In this document: piece after piece, positions 31,914 to 43,700 of the stretch
Layout of the letters: each line of letters opens with the position of its first letter
How positions within the stretch are numbered: the first letter of the stretch is position 1
Assembly (NCBI GenBank): GCA_039545275.1
Contig: BCHS01000006.1
Coordinates: forward strand, 620,001 to 684,000
DNA from: Pseudomicrostroma phylloplanum
Lineage: Eukaryota > Basidiomycota > Exobasidiomycetes > Microstromatales
Length of the DNA: 64,000 nt
Reading direction: 5' to 3'
The notes under the pieces: model-generated
Databases searched by the model: none
Seen by the model: the letters and a program-made list of their open reading frames with translations, nothing else
What the model was told of the DNA's origin: nothing
Position numbers and translations under genes: made by a program

Positions 31914-34900
31914 TCACCAATACTCGTCCTCCCCTCCTCCGCCCCCTCCCTTGGACCCCTTAGCAGCAGAAGCCTGCGCCCTATACATGTCCGCAATCTG
32001 CTCCGGCGTAGTCGAGTCCTCTGCATCCTTATCGTCTCTAATCCTAATGAATCGTGGGAAACGCAATGAGATCCCACGGGACTCGACGGCTCCTTTGGCT
32101 GCGGTGTACACGGGACTGAGGGAGAGGTCGGCAGTGAGGACCTCCCAGACCACCTTTGGCTCGAAGAAGATGTCTGGGGCCGCTCCGCCCACGTCGTAGT
32201 AGCCCTTCTTGACCGTTAGCTCGAGGGGCTTGAGCTGCGCGGTGAAGGTTTCCAGATTGGCTCTGGCGAGTGCGCGGAAAGAGGTCCGGTTGGTCAGTCA
32301 GAAGAATGCCGAGGTATGAGGTGTTCTCACTACCTCCTAGATTGTACTCACTCGGAAAACCCAGTCCCAATCTTGCAGACGCTCTGGTAGCTCTCGCTAT
32401 CTGCGTCCCAGCACCCCAAAAGGAAAGCACCATAGACGTGTGTCCTCTTGCCCTTACCGTAATATCCTCCAATCACCACTAGGTCGAGGGAGTCTCCTGT
32501 ACCGCTAAGGTAGTCCTTCTTGAGCTTGAGCCAATTCATCGATCGCCTAGAAGGCTCGTAGAAGGCATCTTCGCCCTGCAGCATCTTGACCATCAGTCCC
32601 TCGCATCGGTCCGCGACTGAGGCGTCGAGGAACGTCTGGATCTCCTCGACAGTGTTGCAGTCTTGGGAAGTGGCAAAGTCGAATTCGTTCTCCACTGGCT
32701 GGAAGTGCTCGCGCAGCTTGGCGCGCCTCGTCCCTAGATCCTCGTGTAAGAGGGACTCGCCGTTGATGTAGAGGAGGTCAAAGGCGAAGAGCTTGACACG
32801 CACGGCAATCTTGTCCAGCTCGACACCCTTGCGCTTTCGCGTGCTTAGCTGCTGGAAGGGCAGCAAGCCTCCAGCATCGGTGACGTTGCCTTGCTCGTCC
32901 ATTTCTGCCTTCTTCCAAGCCGTGACTTCTGCATCCAGCACGAAACTCTTTGTGCTAGGCTTCACGAAGTTTGGGATACTCTCGAGTAGATCAGGGTACT
33001 TGACAGACATGTCTTCGGAGTTCCTCGAGAAAACTCCCAGCTTGCCCTTCTTGCCAGACGAGCCGCCCGGAGCCTCGACGGTAGTCGTCGGAGCAGCATC
33101 CTCCCCTTCGATGGCCTTCGCCTCGCCAGGCACGTAGAAGTGGACCTGTGCACGCTCACCATCGTACTTGTACTCGCAAGTGAACGCCTTGCCCTCGAAA
33201 CGATCCAACACTTCGGTGATGGCCTTGGTGGGCTTGGCCAACATGGGCTTGAGAGGGATACCCGGTGTGAGCTGGCAAGACCTTCGAAGGCCTTCAGGTC
33301 CTGTCTCAATCAATGCTGGGATAATCCGATCGTAATTTGGCATCTCACTGTACACCGCCTTGAGAAGAGAGGTGCCCTTCTCGAGTTCGGCACTGAGGTC
33401 CTCTGCAGACATCTTGTGCTTCTTGCTGCCGATGCGATGATTTACTGCGCTCTGAGCCAGACTGACCAGGACAGTCCTCTCGGCAAGACCAATCCGTAAT
33501 TTGCCTTCCAGTGATCGAATGATCCACTTCGTCTCTTCACCCTTGCATGCAGCGAGCAGCTTCTTGATCAAACCCAGCTTCCGCTCCTGCGACTTGTTGC
33601 CAGACAGAGTAGCGATCTCTTTGAGAGTACTGAAGACGCCAGGAACCGTCAGGGCTTTACCGGCGAACATAGTAGGCTGCTTTGCCCGGGAAGCCAGAGC
33701 AACAAGACCTAGGTCTCCCTTCTGCTCGAGATCCTTCTTGATTTTGCTGACCTCACGACCGAAACTTTGGGCAAGCGCTTTGACGATCAGACCCTCACCA
33801 AGACCGAGCTCCATCCCAATGTAGTCCGGGCAGAGTCGATTGATGCAGAGATACACCACCTGCGTGACCTCTTCTGGCTTTGACGCTCGATCGATCACTT
33901 TGGTCAACAGCTCGCTGAGGAGAGCCTGTATCTCAAGACGCTTCGTTGTTGCTTCAATGGCAGAGAATGAATGTGCCAAAGCTGCATATGGCACTGGCTG
34001 TCCCTTCTCCCATTCCCACTCTGCTTTCTTGGAAGAGGAGGAGGAGGAAGCGCCGTTCGCCTTCTTCTCACTGGGCTTCATGAAGAAGGCCGCAACCGAC
34101 TTGTGTGCCTTCTGATCCTCTTTATCCTCTTCACCTGCGGAAGAGGAAGCCTCAGCATCATCTTCTGACTCTTCGCCGGGAGAAGCTGATTTGCTCTCCA
34201 CCTTGGGCTTGGAGGAAGAAGCGCTGGTCTCGGTGACAGGGGCTGTAGTGGGTACTTTGGACGCTGAATCTGGTGCTGCTGCCGCCGCCTTTTTGCTACC
34301 CTTGCCTCCTTCGGCAGCCTTGCCTTTTGCAGCCTTGAGAGTCGAGGTACTTGAAGAGGGCGCTGGAGGCTCGGCTTTGGGTGCCTTGGCAGGCGAGGGC
34401 TTGCTAGCGGCCGAGGTCGCCTGCTCTTCCTCCTCAGTCTCGGAGTCAGCTACCCTCCTCTTCTTACCACGTGCAGAGGAGGAAGCTTTGGGCAGATCCT
34501 CTACGTGAAGGGGAGGTGAGGGGGAGGTGAGAGGGAGGTACAGAGAATTGCGTAAGCATGGCGGCCGCATCAGCGCAAACGCTCCTCCCTACTCACCTTC
34601 GCTATCGTCCTCGTCCTTCACCTCATCCTCTTCCATACGATGCTCCTTCTTGACTGGCACCCTAGCAGACGTGCTCGCCTCTGCCTTTGCACTGCTACCG
34701 TTAGTGTCAGGTTTCTTCATGGAGCTCCTGATATCTGATTGCTGTGGAGGAGGTCTCGATGCTCCAGGAGGGTACTTCATGAAGCCACTGCGAGAGAGAG
34801 GTGGTTGGTCAGCGATGGGAGCAACGATGCGCACGGCGCTGTTGCTCTGGCCTTACTCACCCTAGTGTGGACTGCTTTGAGACAGCAGAAGGAGCCATCG

Positions 34901-34973
34901 TGAGGAAGCTTCGGGTCAGACGAGCGGGGGAGATCAAGTGATACTGCGACCTTATCACCCTCAGCAAGCTCAT
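31914..34973 (-). CDS. CDC9: ATP-dependent DNA ligase I, dual nuclear/mitochondrial
   Basis: Joins Okazaki fragments and completes excision repair. Exons 34973-34861, 34787-34597, 34500-32352 and 32262-31914 give 933 aa. The nucleotidyl-transferase motif CEYKYDGERAQVH carries the adenylated Lys near residue 546, followed by VLDAEVTAW and EGLMVKML. The C-terminal OB part ends SLRFPRFIRIRDDK. The first 25 residues (MSLLRVIRSQYHLISPARLT...) look like a mitochondrial presequence, and a second ATG at 34898 (MAPSAVSK) would start a nuclear form, as in yeast Cdc9. A PCNA-binding box, QSTLGGFM, is created across the first intron. The region to about residue 300 is acidic/Lys-rich and disordered. It is divergent from KSH1 across 305 bp. 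Confidence 0.94.
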
Positions 34974-35278
34974 AGAAGGTCGTATGAGTAGCAGCAGCAG
35001 CAGGGCGAGGCAGACGTGAGTGCAACCAAAGCCAACTATTCGCGGCGTTGAGCGTAGACGAGGCCTCGACGCGCCCTTTCCGCCTCGGGGGAATTGGCGC
35101 GACGCACGCACGCACCAGACCAGACCAACTTGATCAAGCTCCGTTCCGAATCGCGATGCCGCCTGCGTGTGTGAGTCCCTGCACTCACTCCTTCCTGACA
35201 GCCTCCATCTCCACTCGCACAGCCAGACCAACACACGTACCTGAGAGGACCCAGCGAGACTAGGGGCCATCGACAAGC

Positions 35279-35785
35279 ATGGTCAGCAGCCACCCCCCAC
35301 AAAGAATGAGCTAGCTCCAGGTCAGCTGAACATCTCCTCTTGTCTTCCCCAACCCACAGTCGGCCCTCTTCAACTTCCAGTCCCTGCTGCTGGTCATCCT
35401 ACTGCTGATCTGCACCGCAACCTATGTACGAGCTACTGCGCCTGGACTCGTGGACCGGAACAAGCAAGGGTGAGTAGCCGATCAGCGGCTGGGGTATCAA
35501 GACTTTGTACGAAGCATGATGGAGCTCAGAGGATCGGACCAGCGAGCGAGCATGACTACTGACCGTACGCTCTCCCCGCGCTGCCTGAATTCAGCTTTCT
35601 GGGCCTCTTCTTCAAGATGGCAAGGATAGGTACGTCTGCTCACGCCTTTTCATCGCCCTGAACCACTTGCGCTGATCAATTTCCACCCTCGCACTTGCAT
35701 CCTCGTTCCGACATCACAGGTGAACGGCTTAGTCCCTACGTTTCTGTGGCATGTCTGATCATGGCAGTGTATACCTTCCTCTAGC
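35279..35785 (+). CDS. KSH1: Kish/TMEM167 secretory-pathway membrane protein
   Basis: Small Golgi/ER membrane protein required in the early secretory pathway. Exons 35279-35281, 35360-35469, 35595-35629 and 35721-35785 give 70 aa, the family length (about 72). The sequence begins [20 protein letters not shown], continues [20 protein letters not shown], and ends in a second hydrophobic helix, [12 protein letters not shown]. The coding part of exon 1 is just the ATG, followed directly by a donor gtcagc; this start is forced because Met-Ser-Ala-Leu-Phe-Asn is the invariant Kish N-terminus. No frame longer than 40 codons exists, so ORF scans miss this gene. Confidence 0.93.
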
Positions 35786-36079
35786 CCCTCGCTGGGCTCT
35801 GCTGCGCGACTAATGACAAAATACTCTCTGCGAGACACGGACACGATACGGACGACATGAAGAACAGGAGAGGAACAGTACATCATTCGATAGCTACTGA
35901 TGGTCAGATGCCTCGAGCGCAGTGCACACGAACCCGGAAGTACTGCTGCGCTTCAGGCCCGGAAGGGAACACTCTGTGCTAGTGGTACATTGATCGAGAT
36001 GAGAGCGCTCAAGCCTCTGGAGAGGTGATACACAATGACAGGAGCCGGATCGCAGGAAGGTGCGGATAACGAGGCCCGT

Positions 36080-37311
36080 CTACTCGTCGTCCGAGTTGAG
36101 CTCGGCAGCGAATGCGGCCAATGAGGCCCCCAATCTCGACTGAAGGGCAGGATCCAGAAATAAAGAGGGGCCATCGTACAGTCAGCTTAGGAAGCAGATG
36201 CATCCCGTAATCTCATCTTCTCACCTTCTTTGCGGCAGGCTGTGCTTCCTCCTCTTCACTCTCATCTTCACTGCTCTCAGCACTCCCCCCCGTTCTCTTC
36301 CGCTGCAGTCCAGACCGACTGCCTCTACTCTCCCTCTCCTGTGCTCCAGCATCGGCACCGATAGCCTTGAGCTCCTCGGCAAACTCCCTCTCCTCCTTGA
36401 TCTTCTTGGCCTTCTCCATGCTCAACCTGCCATCCATGCCTAGCTCGCTGAGCAGAGAGCGGAGAGCCCTGGCTTGATCTTTAACCGTGATGGCAGACAC
36501 TTTGGCGAACCAGCTTGACCATTGCTTGCTGTTTCGGCAACAGTGTTGATGGGCAGAAAGCTTGTCAGATGAATTATATTGCGAGGAGTCATGGACATCT
36601 CTCCTCTCCTCGTAGTCGTACTCTTGCGTGTACTCACCGAACACCACAGGCAACAATGAGCTTCTTGAGCCTAGCAATCTCCTCTTCCGTCTTGTCCCCC
36701 GACCCACCAGAACTCTCCTTCTTCTTGCTGCCTTTGGTGCCAGATCGGCCGGCGGTGGACTGCTTAGCGCTCTCCTTTGACTTGCGCGCCTGCTTCTTCT
36801 TGCCTGTGGAAGAGCCTTCGCCTACGTCTGAGTCGTCGAGAGAGGACATGCCGCTGTCCAGAGCAGGGGACTGGAAGAGATGGTCATTGGTCAGTATAAG
36901 CGTCCTGTGCTCACGTAGCAAAATCCGAGACCTCACCTCTACATCCTGCCTCTCCTCTGCTGCCATTTCCTCCCCTGACTCCTCCCCTCCCTCGTCTGGG
37001 AGCAGCTCCTCCACAGCCCTGTCCACTGCAGCCTTGATGACCTCCTTCTTCTCCTCCTTCAGATCATCCACATCCACATCGAAATGCTCCGCAAGAGCCG
37101 CCCGGATGCTCCGTATTGTGTGACTAGTGGGCACCGAGACGCGCAAGGGAAAGGGAGGGGATCAGCTTGGTAAAATAGACTGCTAGGACGCGCATGGGGC
37201 GAGTACGGGGAGTACCTACGTGATCTGCTTGCCTTTGTTGGCTCTTACGTCTTTGTCGAGCAGCTGTCGCACGTATGATTCGATCTTGGAGTCTGACGGT
37301 AGCTTGGCCAT
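36080..37311 (-). CDS. HIRIP3-type histone chaperone (CHZ-like C-terminus)
   Basis: Nuclear protein similar to HIRA-interacting protein 3, an H2A-family histone chaperone with a Chz-type motif. Exons 37311-37220, 37123-36937, 36870-36638, 36528-36225 and 36139-36080 give 291 aa, all in phase. The N-terminal helical domain (IESYVRQLLDKD ... IRAALAEHFDVDVDDLKEEK) matches the HIRIP3 N-domain. Acidic and Lys/Ser-rich linkers follow. Then comes IARLKKLIVACGVRKQWSSW ... LLSELGMDGRLSMEKAKKIKEE, the family core. The last exon encodes LGASLAAFAAELNSDDE, a conserved ending. Binding of a particular histone variant is inferred from the family. It is divergent from the glucoamylase gene. Confidence 0.87.
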
Positions 37312-37640
37312 TGCATCGATACGCCTGGTCGAAGAAGAGGTGACTGTGGGGAGACTCGAGGTGGTGTTGGTCTCAGGGTGAGGCGCCAAAAACGCGAAGG
37401 TCTGTCCTCTTTCCGTCGTCGGTCCACTTTGCATTTGTCGCCGCCTCGCGTGGTGGGCGTGGCGTGGCGTGGGGTGTGGCTTGGGTCTGGCCGTTGGTAA
37501 TTCCTCCACTCCACTCCGCTGCTGGCCGACACTTCTACCCCCCCACTTCTTCCGCATCTTGTCTTCTTCCTGCTCCTCCCTTTCGAACCCTTTTCACCCC
37601 TCTTACCTTTCCTCACATCTCCTTGTACTCAGTTTCCACC

Positions 37641-39406
37641 ATGGTGAACAACAGCGTCGGACCATTCGGCAGCAACAGCCCCCTCACAATCGGGTTGGCT
37701 GCCCTGGCTCTGGTGTCCTCTTCTGTAGTCATCTACCGCCAGTACCCCGCCCTGACGCGCGGCTCCATCAAGCAGCACAAGAAGCTCTTCTCTTCCCAGA
37801 CACCCATCTCAAACGACTCGGTCGCACTAGACCACCTCCTGGCCGCTTTTGGTCCCGATGGTAGGAACGCACCAGGTACCGCCGCGGGCTGCATGGTCGC
37901 CAGTCCTTCCAAGGAAGGCGACGGAGACTCGAACAACTACTGGTTCCAATGGCCCAGAGATAGTGGATGCTGTGTCCGCTCCCTCCTCGACCTGATGAAG
38001 TCGGTCGAGGAAGGCAAGGACGCTGGAGTCTACTCTGCGAGCGATATTGAGCGCAGGGTCAAGGACTTCTTCACCATGTCGCTGAAGCTGCAGCACACGC
38101 CCAATCAGAGCGGCACCTTCGAGACGGGCGGTCTGGGTGAGCCCAAGTTCAACGTCGACGGAACTGCCTTCGAGGGCAGCTGGGGCAGACCTCAGAATGA
38201 CGGACCAGCTCTGCGATCCATCGTCGCTGCAAAGTACCTGCAGCACCTGCTCAAGACTAGGGACGCAGGTGATGCCTCGACAAAGTTCGCCAAGCAGCAC
38301 CTCTGGGGCGTGGGAGCTGGCGCCGACAGGAGCCTCATCAAGGCTGACCTGGATTACATCAGCCGAGCTTGGAAGGGCGAGACCTTTGAGCTGTGGGAAG
38401 AAGTCAATGCGGCCAATGGAGGCCACTTCCACGTGCTCATGACGCAGCGTCGAGCTCTCCTGGAAGGTGTCAAGCTGGCCAAGGACAAGACACTGGAAAA
38501 GGACGACGGAGCTGCTGACAGATGGACTCGGGCCGCTGACGCTATCACGAAGCGACTCGAGGACTTCTGGAACCAAGATGGAGCTCTGGACATTGAGGGC
38601 GGCTCAAAGGAGGGGGACAATGTCAAGTGGGACGATGACCGCAACCTTTCCCTGATTCCCAAGGAGATCCTCTCCAGCGCCCACGTCGTGCCCACTAGAG
38701 ATAGGGTCAGCGGACAGCCCAAGCCTACTCAGGCCGACACTGCCGTCTTGCTCGGCTTCACCCACGCTTGGGATGGTGATGTGGGCAAGAAGGAGGACGA
38801 CACCTGGGAGCCCTGGAGTGAACGATGCCTTGCTACCCTGAACAGGAACATCGAGGTCTTCGCTGCTGTCTATCCGGTCAACAAGGGCAGGAAACCAGAG
38901 GAGGGCGTCTTGTGTGGAAGGTATCCAGAGGTGAGTTGTAGACAGAGGCAGGTATACCTACGCCGTGTGGCTGATCCCTTCCCTTTCGCTTTCCTTTGCA
39001 GGACGTCTACGACGGTGTGGGCCAGTCCATCGGCAACCCATGGTTCCTGACGACGTTTGCCGTCTCGAATGTCCTCTACCTCTTCATCGCCCACCACGCC
39101 ACCACTTCCCTCTCCATCAGCATCTCCCCCCTCACCCACGCCCTCTTCAAAAAGGCCTACCCCTCTCTCCCTTTAAACCAGACTGCCACCTACCACCGAG
39201 GATCAAAAGAGTGGGAGCTCATCCTCAAGGGACTGAGGAGCATGGCGGATAGGTTCGTGGAGAACGCTGCGAGGTATGCGGATGACACGGGCAGGATGTC
39301 GGAGCAGATTGATCGATTCGATGGGCATATGCGAGGAGCGAGGGAGTTGAGCTGGAGTTTTGCTAGTCTGCTCGCGGTGCACTATGCCCGGCAACTCGTG
39401 GTCTAG
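37641..39406 (+). CDS. Membrane-anchored glucoamylase, GH15
   Basis: Glucan 1,4-alpha-glucosidase, releasing glucose from starch or glycogen ends. Exons 37641-38930 and 39002-39406 give 564 aa. Landmarks are NNYWFQWPRDSG, GGLGEPKFNVDGTAFEGSWG, the general-acid Glu in FELWEEVN near residue 252, and the general-base Glu in GRMSEQIDRFDG near residue 530. Residues 15-33 form one hydrophobic helix (LTIGLAALALVSSSVVIY) after an uncharged short head, with no signal-peptidase site, so the enzyme is probably a type II membrane protein. There is no starch-binding module. It is closer in plan to intracellular, sporulation-type glucoamylases than to secreted ones. The start context ccaccATGG is strong. 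Confidence 0.92.
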
Positions 39407-39564
39407 AGTTCGCACAAATAGACGTGTGCTGTGTATAGAAAGAACATTGGTTTGCATCTTATAAAGGAGTCTTGACGGTCGTCGCAGTACTCACTTTGCT
39501 GTGAGAATGAATCTTGCCGTTCGCGTGACCTTGACTGTCAGTCCAGACGGAACGGAAGCGCAGG

Positions 39565-39588
39565 ACAGGGCAGGGCAGGGCAGGGCAG
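39565..39588. repeat. (GGGCA)n pentanucleotide microsatellite
   Basis: About four to five GGGCA units in the spacer between the glucoamylase stop and the next start codon. This 379-bp spacer shows nothing else of note. Confidence 0.85.
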
Positions 39589-39785
39589 CCTTTCACGGAA
39601 TTGCACGAGGCGTGTGGAGAAACCGACCCTCGCGAATGGGCCAAGCGTAGAGGAGCCCCGCATTCTTGCCCTTTACAGTCACAGTCCTCGCTACTTGGAC
39701 TAGTCTAGTGTAGTAACCCATCCCAATACCCATTGTCTACTCTTCCCCTCCCCACTCATACCCACCAAGTAGCAACCCTCCAACC

Positions 39786-40608
39786 ATGGTCTCTCTACAA
39801 CCCCACTCAATCCCAACACAAGGAACCCCCTCCGAGTTCCTCCCAGCCCTAGAACACATGAACGCAGACCACCAACCCTCCCTCCGCTCCATCGTCCAAA
39901 ACCACCTCTCCCTCCCCCGTCCACCTCACTCCGCTCAACTCACCACCCTCGATGCGAGGGGATTTGAAGTGGAGTACGAGATGATGGAGGGGTTTTGGGG
40001 CAAGGGGAGTAGGAGGAGAAGTGGTGTGAGGATTTCTTGGAATGGGAAGGGGGAGGAGGGGGAAGTGAGGGTGCAGGGTGGAGGGAAGGAGGTGAGGGAG
40101 AGGATGGTGAAGCTTGTTAAGGAGGCTGAGGCTGGGAGGAACAAAAAGGTGAGTGGGACGAAATGAAGGCCGCTTGTAGTGCTCGAATGAATCAAGGTGG
40201 ACTCGTACTGACAGTTGCGCTCCTTAACCCTGGCTGCACGCCCGCTCGCAGTACCCGATCCTCTACTCCCCCCCACCCGACCTCCCCATCTCCCTCCTCC
40301 TAATCGCCGCCCTCCTCTACATCTCCAAACCCTCCCACACCCCAACCTCTCTCTACAACTCCCCTCAAGCCCTACGAATCCTATACGAAGGAATCCCCTT
40401 GCTGCTCAAGATCCTAGGAGCAGCCCATGTATTCGAAGCGCTAGGGATGTTCCTTTGGGCTTTGGTGCGCAAGGGAGCTTCACCTGGTGTGGCGCTGCTC
40501 TGGGCGATTACTACTTTCCCCGTTGGGTTCCCGGCCTTCTTTAGATTCAAGCAGTTGAACCCGAGTGCCAAGTTGCAGGATAAGGGGGCGAAGTCGAAGA
40601 GCCAGTAG
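39786..40608 (+). CDS. DUF2470-type domain plus membrane helices, function unknown
   Basis: Exons 39786-40148 and 40252-40608 (103-nt intron, phase 0) give 239 aa. Residues 18-115 resemble the DUF2470 fold, the small domain found beside haem-oxygenase-like FMN-binding proteins (ALEHMNADHQPSLRSIVQ; the HMNxDH motif is visible). The second exon encodes three hydrophobic stretches (LPISLLLIAALLYIS, LLLKILGAAHVFEALGMFLW, GVALLWAITTFPVGFPAFF), as in fungal DUF4499-like membrane proteins. The C-terminus is Lys-rich (DKGAKSKSQ). A haem- or flavin-related role is only suggested by the domain. It converges on FIG4 with 141 bp. Confidence 0.8.
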
Positions 40609-40749
40609 TAGTAGTAGGGTGAAATGGGTGGGCGAGTTGAACAATCATTATAGGCGGGTCGTGTAATAGCGAGGTCGTAAAGGAATGGATCTAATGTACA
40701 ACATGACAAGCCTGACATCACACACACGCACTCCCACTCTCTTTCACTG

Positions 40750-43700
40750 TTACCTCCCGCAGACACCAATGTTGGCCCAGCCACGGTAGGCCTTGAGTCT
40801 TGTTTCTGTCACACCCCGGAACGGAGCGCCCTGCATCTGTCGAGCGGTAGTCTCCCAGGCAGCATACGCCTTGAGCACAGCCTCATCTGCAGGGCTGAGC
40901 ACCGTAGCCCCACCTGCGAATCCTCCCACCGCGCCGGACGTCGTGGTGGTGGTCGTCGCCGTTGGGTCCAATGTGATACAGGGTGAGAGGGCAGGTAGAC
41001 GAGCCTTGCGCACGCTCTGTATGTACATCTGCAAGTCTGCATCGCTCAGATTCGGATCAGAGCTATGCCAATTGGCACTTGTTGAGCCAAGCGCAGGTGC
41101 AGCAGCCCCTTGCGCACCACCACCACCGTACCCGGCAGTGACGCCCGTCTCCCTCCTGCGCTCATCTGCGATGCCTGCACTGGCAGCGGCAATCTCCTGG
41201 TTGAGCATCCCGTCCCACTCGGCCAGGTTCGACTCGAGCTGGACGTTGCCCTTGAACTGCCGAAGCCAGAGATCGTACTCGCGCGCCTCTTCGTCCGCCA
41301 CTGTGGGCTTGTACCAGTTCTCCAGCAGCACAGAAGCCGGATGAGGGTGCGAAGGGTTTACGTGCAGGAGAGAAAAGGGGTTGGTCCAGCCGCCGATGGA
41401 AGTCGAGGCGGGCGAGGGTTTCGGGTCGATTAGAGAGCCCTTGTCCGAGATGGACGGGTCTGTCTTGCCTGTGGGCCCGTCTTGCACTCCGTCCTTGCCT
41501 CGACCCGACAGACGGCGGTTCTTCTTACCACCGGCTGCACCGCCTTGATTCAGACTCATCCACCTACGCACACCGCCGATGAGAGCTTTGCTCTCCGTAG
41601 AAGGAGGTAGGCCTGTCGAAGTGGATCCAGCACGATCCTTGCCGTGGGTCATGGTAGAGTCGGTCGATGCACTTTCTGGCTTGCCCCGAACGGGGTGCGA
41701 CACAGCTGTAGCATCTGACGAGACGGAGGAGATAGAGGAGTTCCGCAGGTGACTATGACCTGTTTTGGTTGCTCTACTGCCTGCACTAGACCCTCCCGGC
41801 AGCCGAGATATGAAAGGCGAGGTCACCAGGATCGAAGTGTCACCCGAAATGGCTGGAAGTGGTTCTGTGCTCGGCCTCGAGTACACACTCGACGACGTAA
41901 AGGCCGAGTCGCCATGCATTGTCGACGAGGCCGCAATGGAAGACAGAGACGCCATGCTAGGGTAGTTGTTATTGCCGAGAGTATAGCTAGATGGTTGAGA
42001 TCCCTCTCCAGATGTGCTTATAACGCTCGACCTTCGAGAATGGTTCTGGTTGCTCCTCTTCGATGGTGTGTTGGCAACACCCGAGCCACCATAGGTAATT
42101 GCCTGGGGCTGCCGTTGATGCACGGCAGTCATCTTGAAGGCGTGATGCCTCATGAGATCAGTGAAGAGACGCGGACGGTAGTACTCGGCCCAGAAGAAAG
42201 ACCGCTCTTGCTCAATGAACTCTTGCAGTCGAGCCAAGCGTTCTGGCGTCGGACGGATCTCCTCGAGGTAGGCAGGGGTGAACCACTTCTGATAGGAGCG
42301 TCGATAGCTTGTCCTCTTTGACGATACCAGCGCACCGACCCCGCCAGTGCCGCCATCAGCTACAAAGTTGGGTGCATCCTTGTCGATGCCCAAGAAGAGA
42401 TTGATGGCTGCTTGCTTATCCGCATCGACGAACGAATTCGAGTAGTAGCGTTTCAGGCCTTCGAGCATGTCTCGTGAATGCGAGGTCCACTGATTGATCT
42501 TGCGGTATGTCTCCATGGTGTTGACCAAGTGACTGCCACCATACTGCAGGGCGATGGTATCTCCTAGGTCATGATACATCTCCGTCAACATGTCGACGGC
42601 ATCTGAGTCGAATGGCAGCGAGGGATGCTCCAACAGGCCGAGAGCATGGAGCTGTTGTCCGAATGCTGCCTTGCCTATGACAAATTGCGCTGCATTCGTA
42701 CGATCCAAGCAGTCGACGCAGTTGACGCGGACAGTACTGCAGCAAGTAGGGGAAGGGCGGCAAGGTCAGCTACGATCGACTTATTCCCCACAGCCGACTG
42801 CGACTTTCTGAAAAATACGTACCCAGTCTGGAGCAATATGGTTTCACGCCGTGTGGTGCTGCCTGCGCCTATTGATGGTTCGCTGCCATTTCTGCATTTG
42901 CCCTGAAGATGAAAGTCAAATCGCGTAGGTTCAGGACCCGAGTGGAAGAACCGCGTGCTCTCCACCGTCTCTTCTGCAATATCCTCCAAGACGCCTATGA
43001 CGTCCTGATCCTGACTCTTGCTAGCACGGCTCATATCCCAGGCTATGTAGGGCATCTTCTTGTCCTCTGGCAGAAATTGGTTCAAGTAGCCAATACACTC
43101 TCCGAAAGCAGAGAGCAATTTGGTCTCTCGAGGTGTCTTCTCTTTGCTCTTGATTAAGTTCAGAATGATGATTGGCGACCCGTAGCGAGCGAACATGTCG
43201 TCGAAATGGAGCGCAGCTGCTGAGTAGTAGGGATCCACCACTGAGATCTCAATGGGCGGTCGAGGCGACATATTGGTACTGTCTTGAGTCCAGTAGATCG
43301 GTATAGAGCCTCGATGCATGACATAGGAGGTGAAGCGAGGATTTTGCGCGAGGCCCTTCGAGCCAGTCGTATGTTGAGTAGTGCCAGACGAGTGTGGGAG
43401 CGCATCTTCTCCCTCAGCCCCTTCGCCAGCCTGACTGGAGCCTGTCTCAGGAGCATAGAAGGCCGTCGTGAGAGCGTCGCTGACGATCTGCTCCGTTTCA
43501 ACGTCGTTTGCAACATGTCCAGCTTCATTGACACCTCGCTTGAGGAATCGCGCGCCAGCAAAGTGCCTCGATCGCCTTGCGATCAGGGTGACATGAATGG
43601 TCCTGTTCATGATTGACAGCTTGGCCTGGTCAACGAATCCGTAGCACAAGGGGATGATCCACTCATCGGCAGTCGACTCTGAGCTATCGGTACTATTGAC

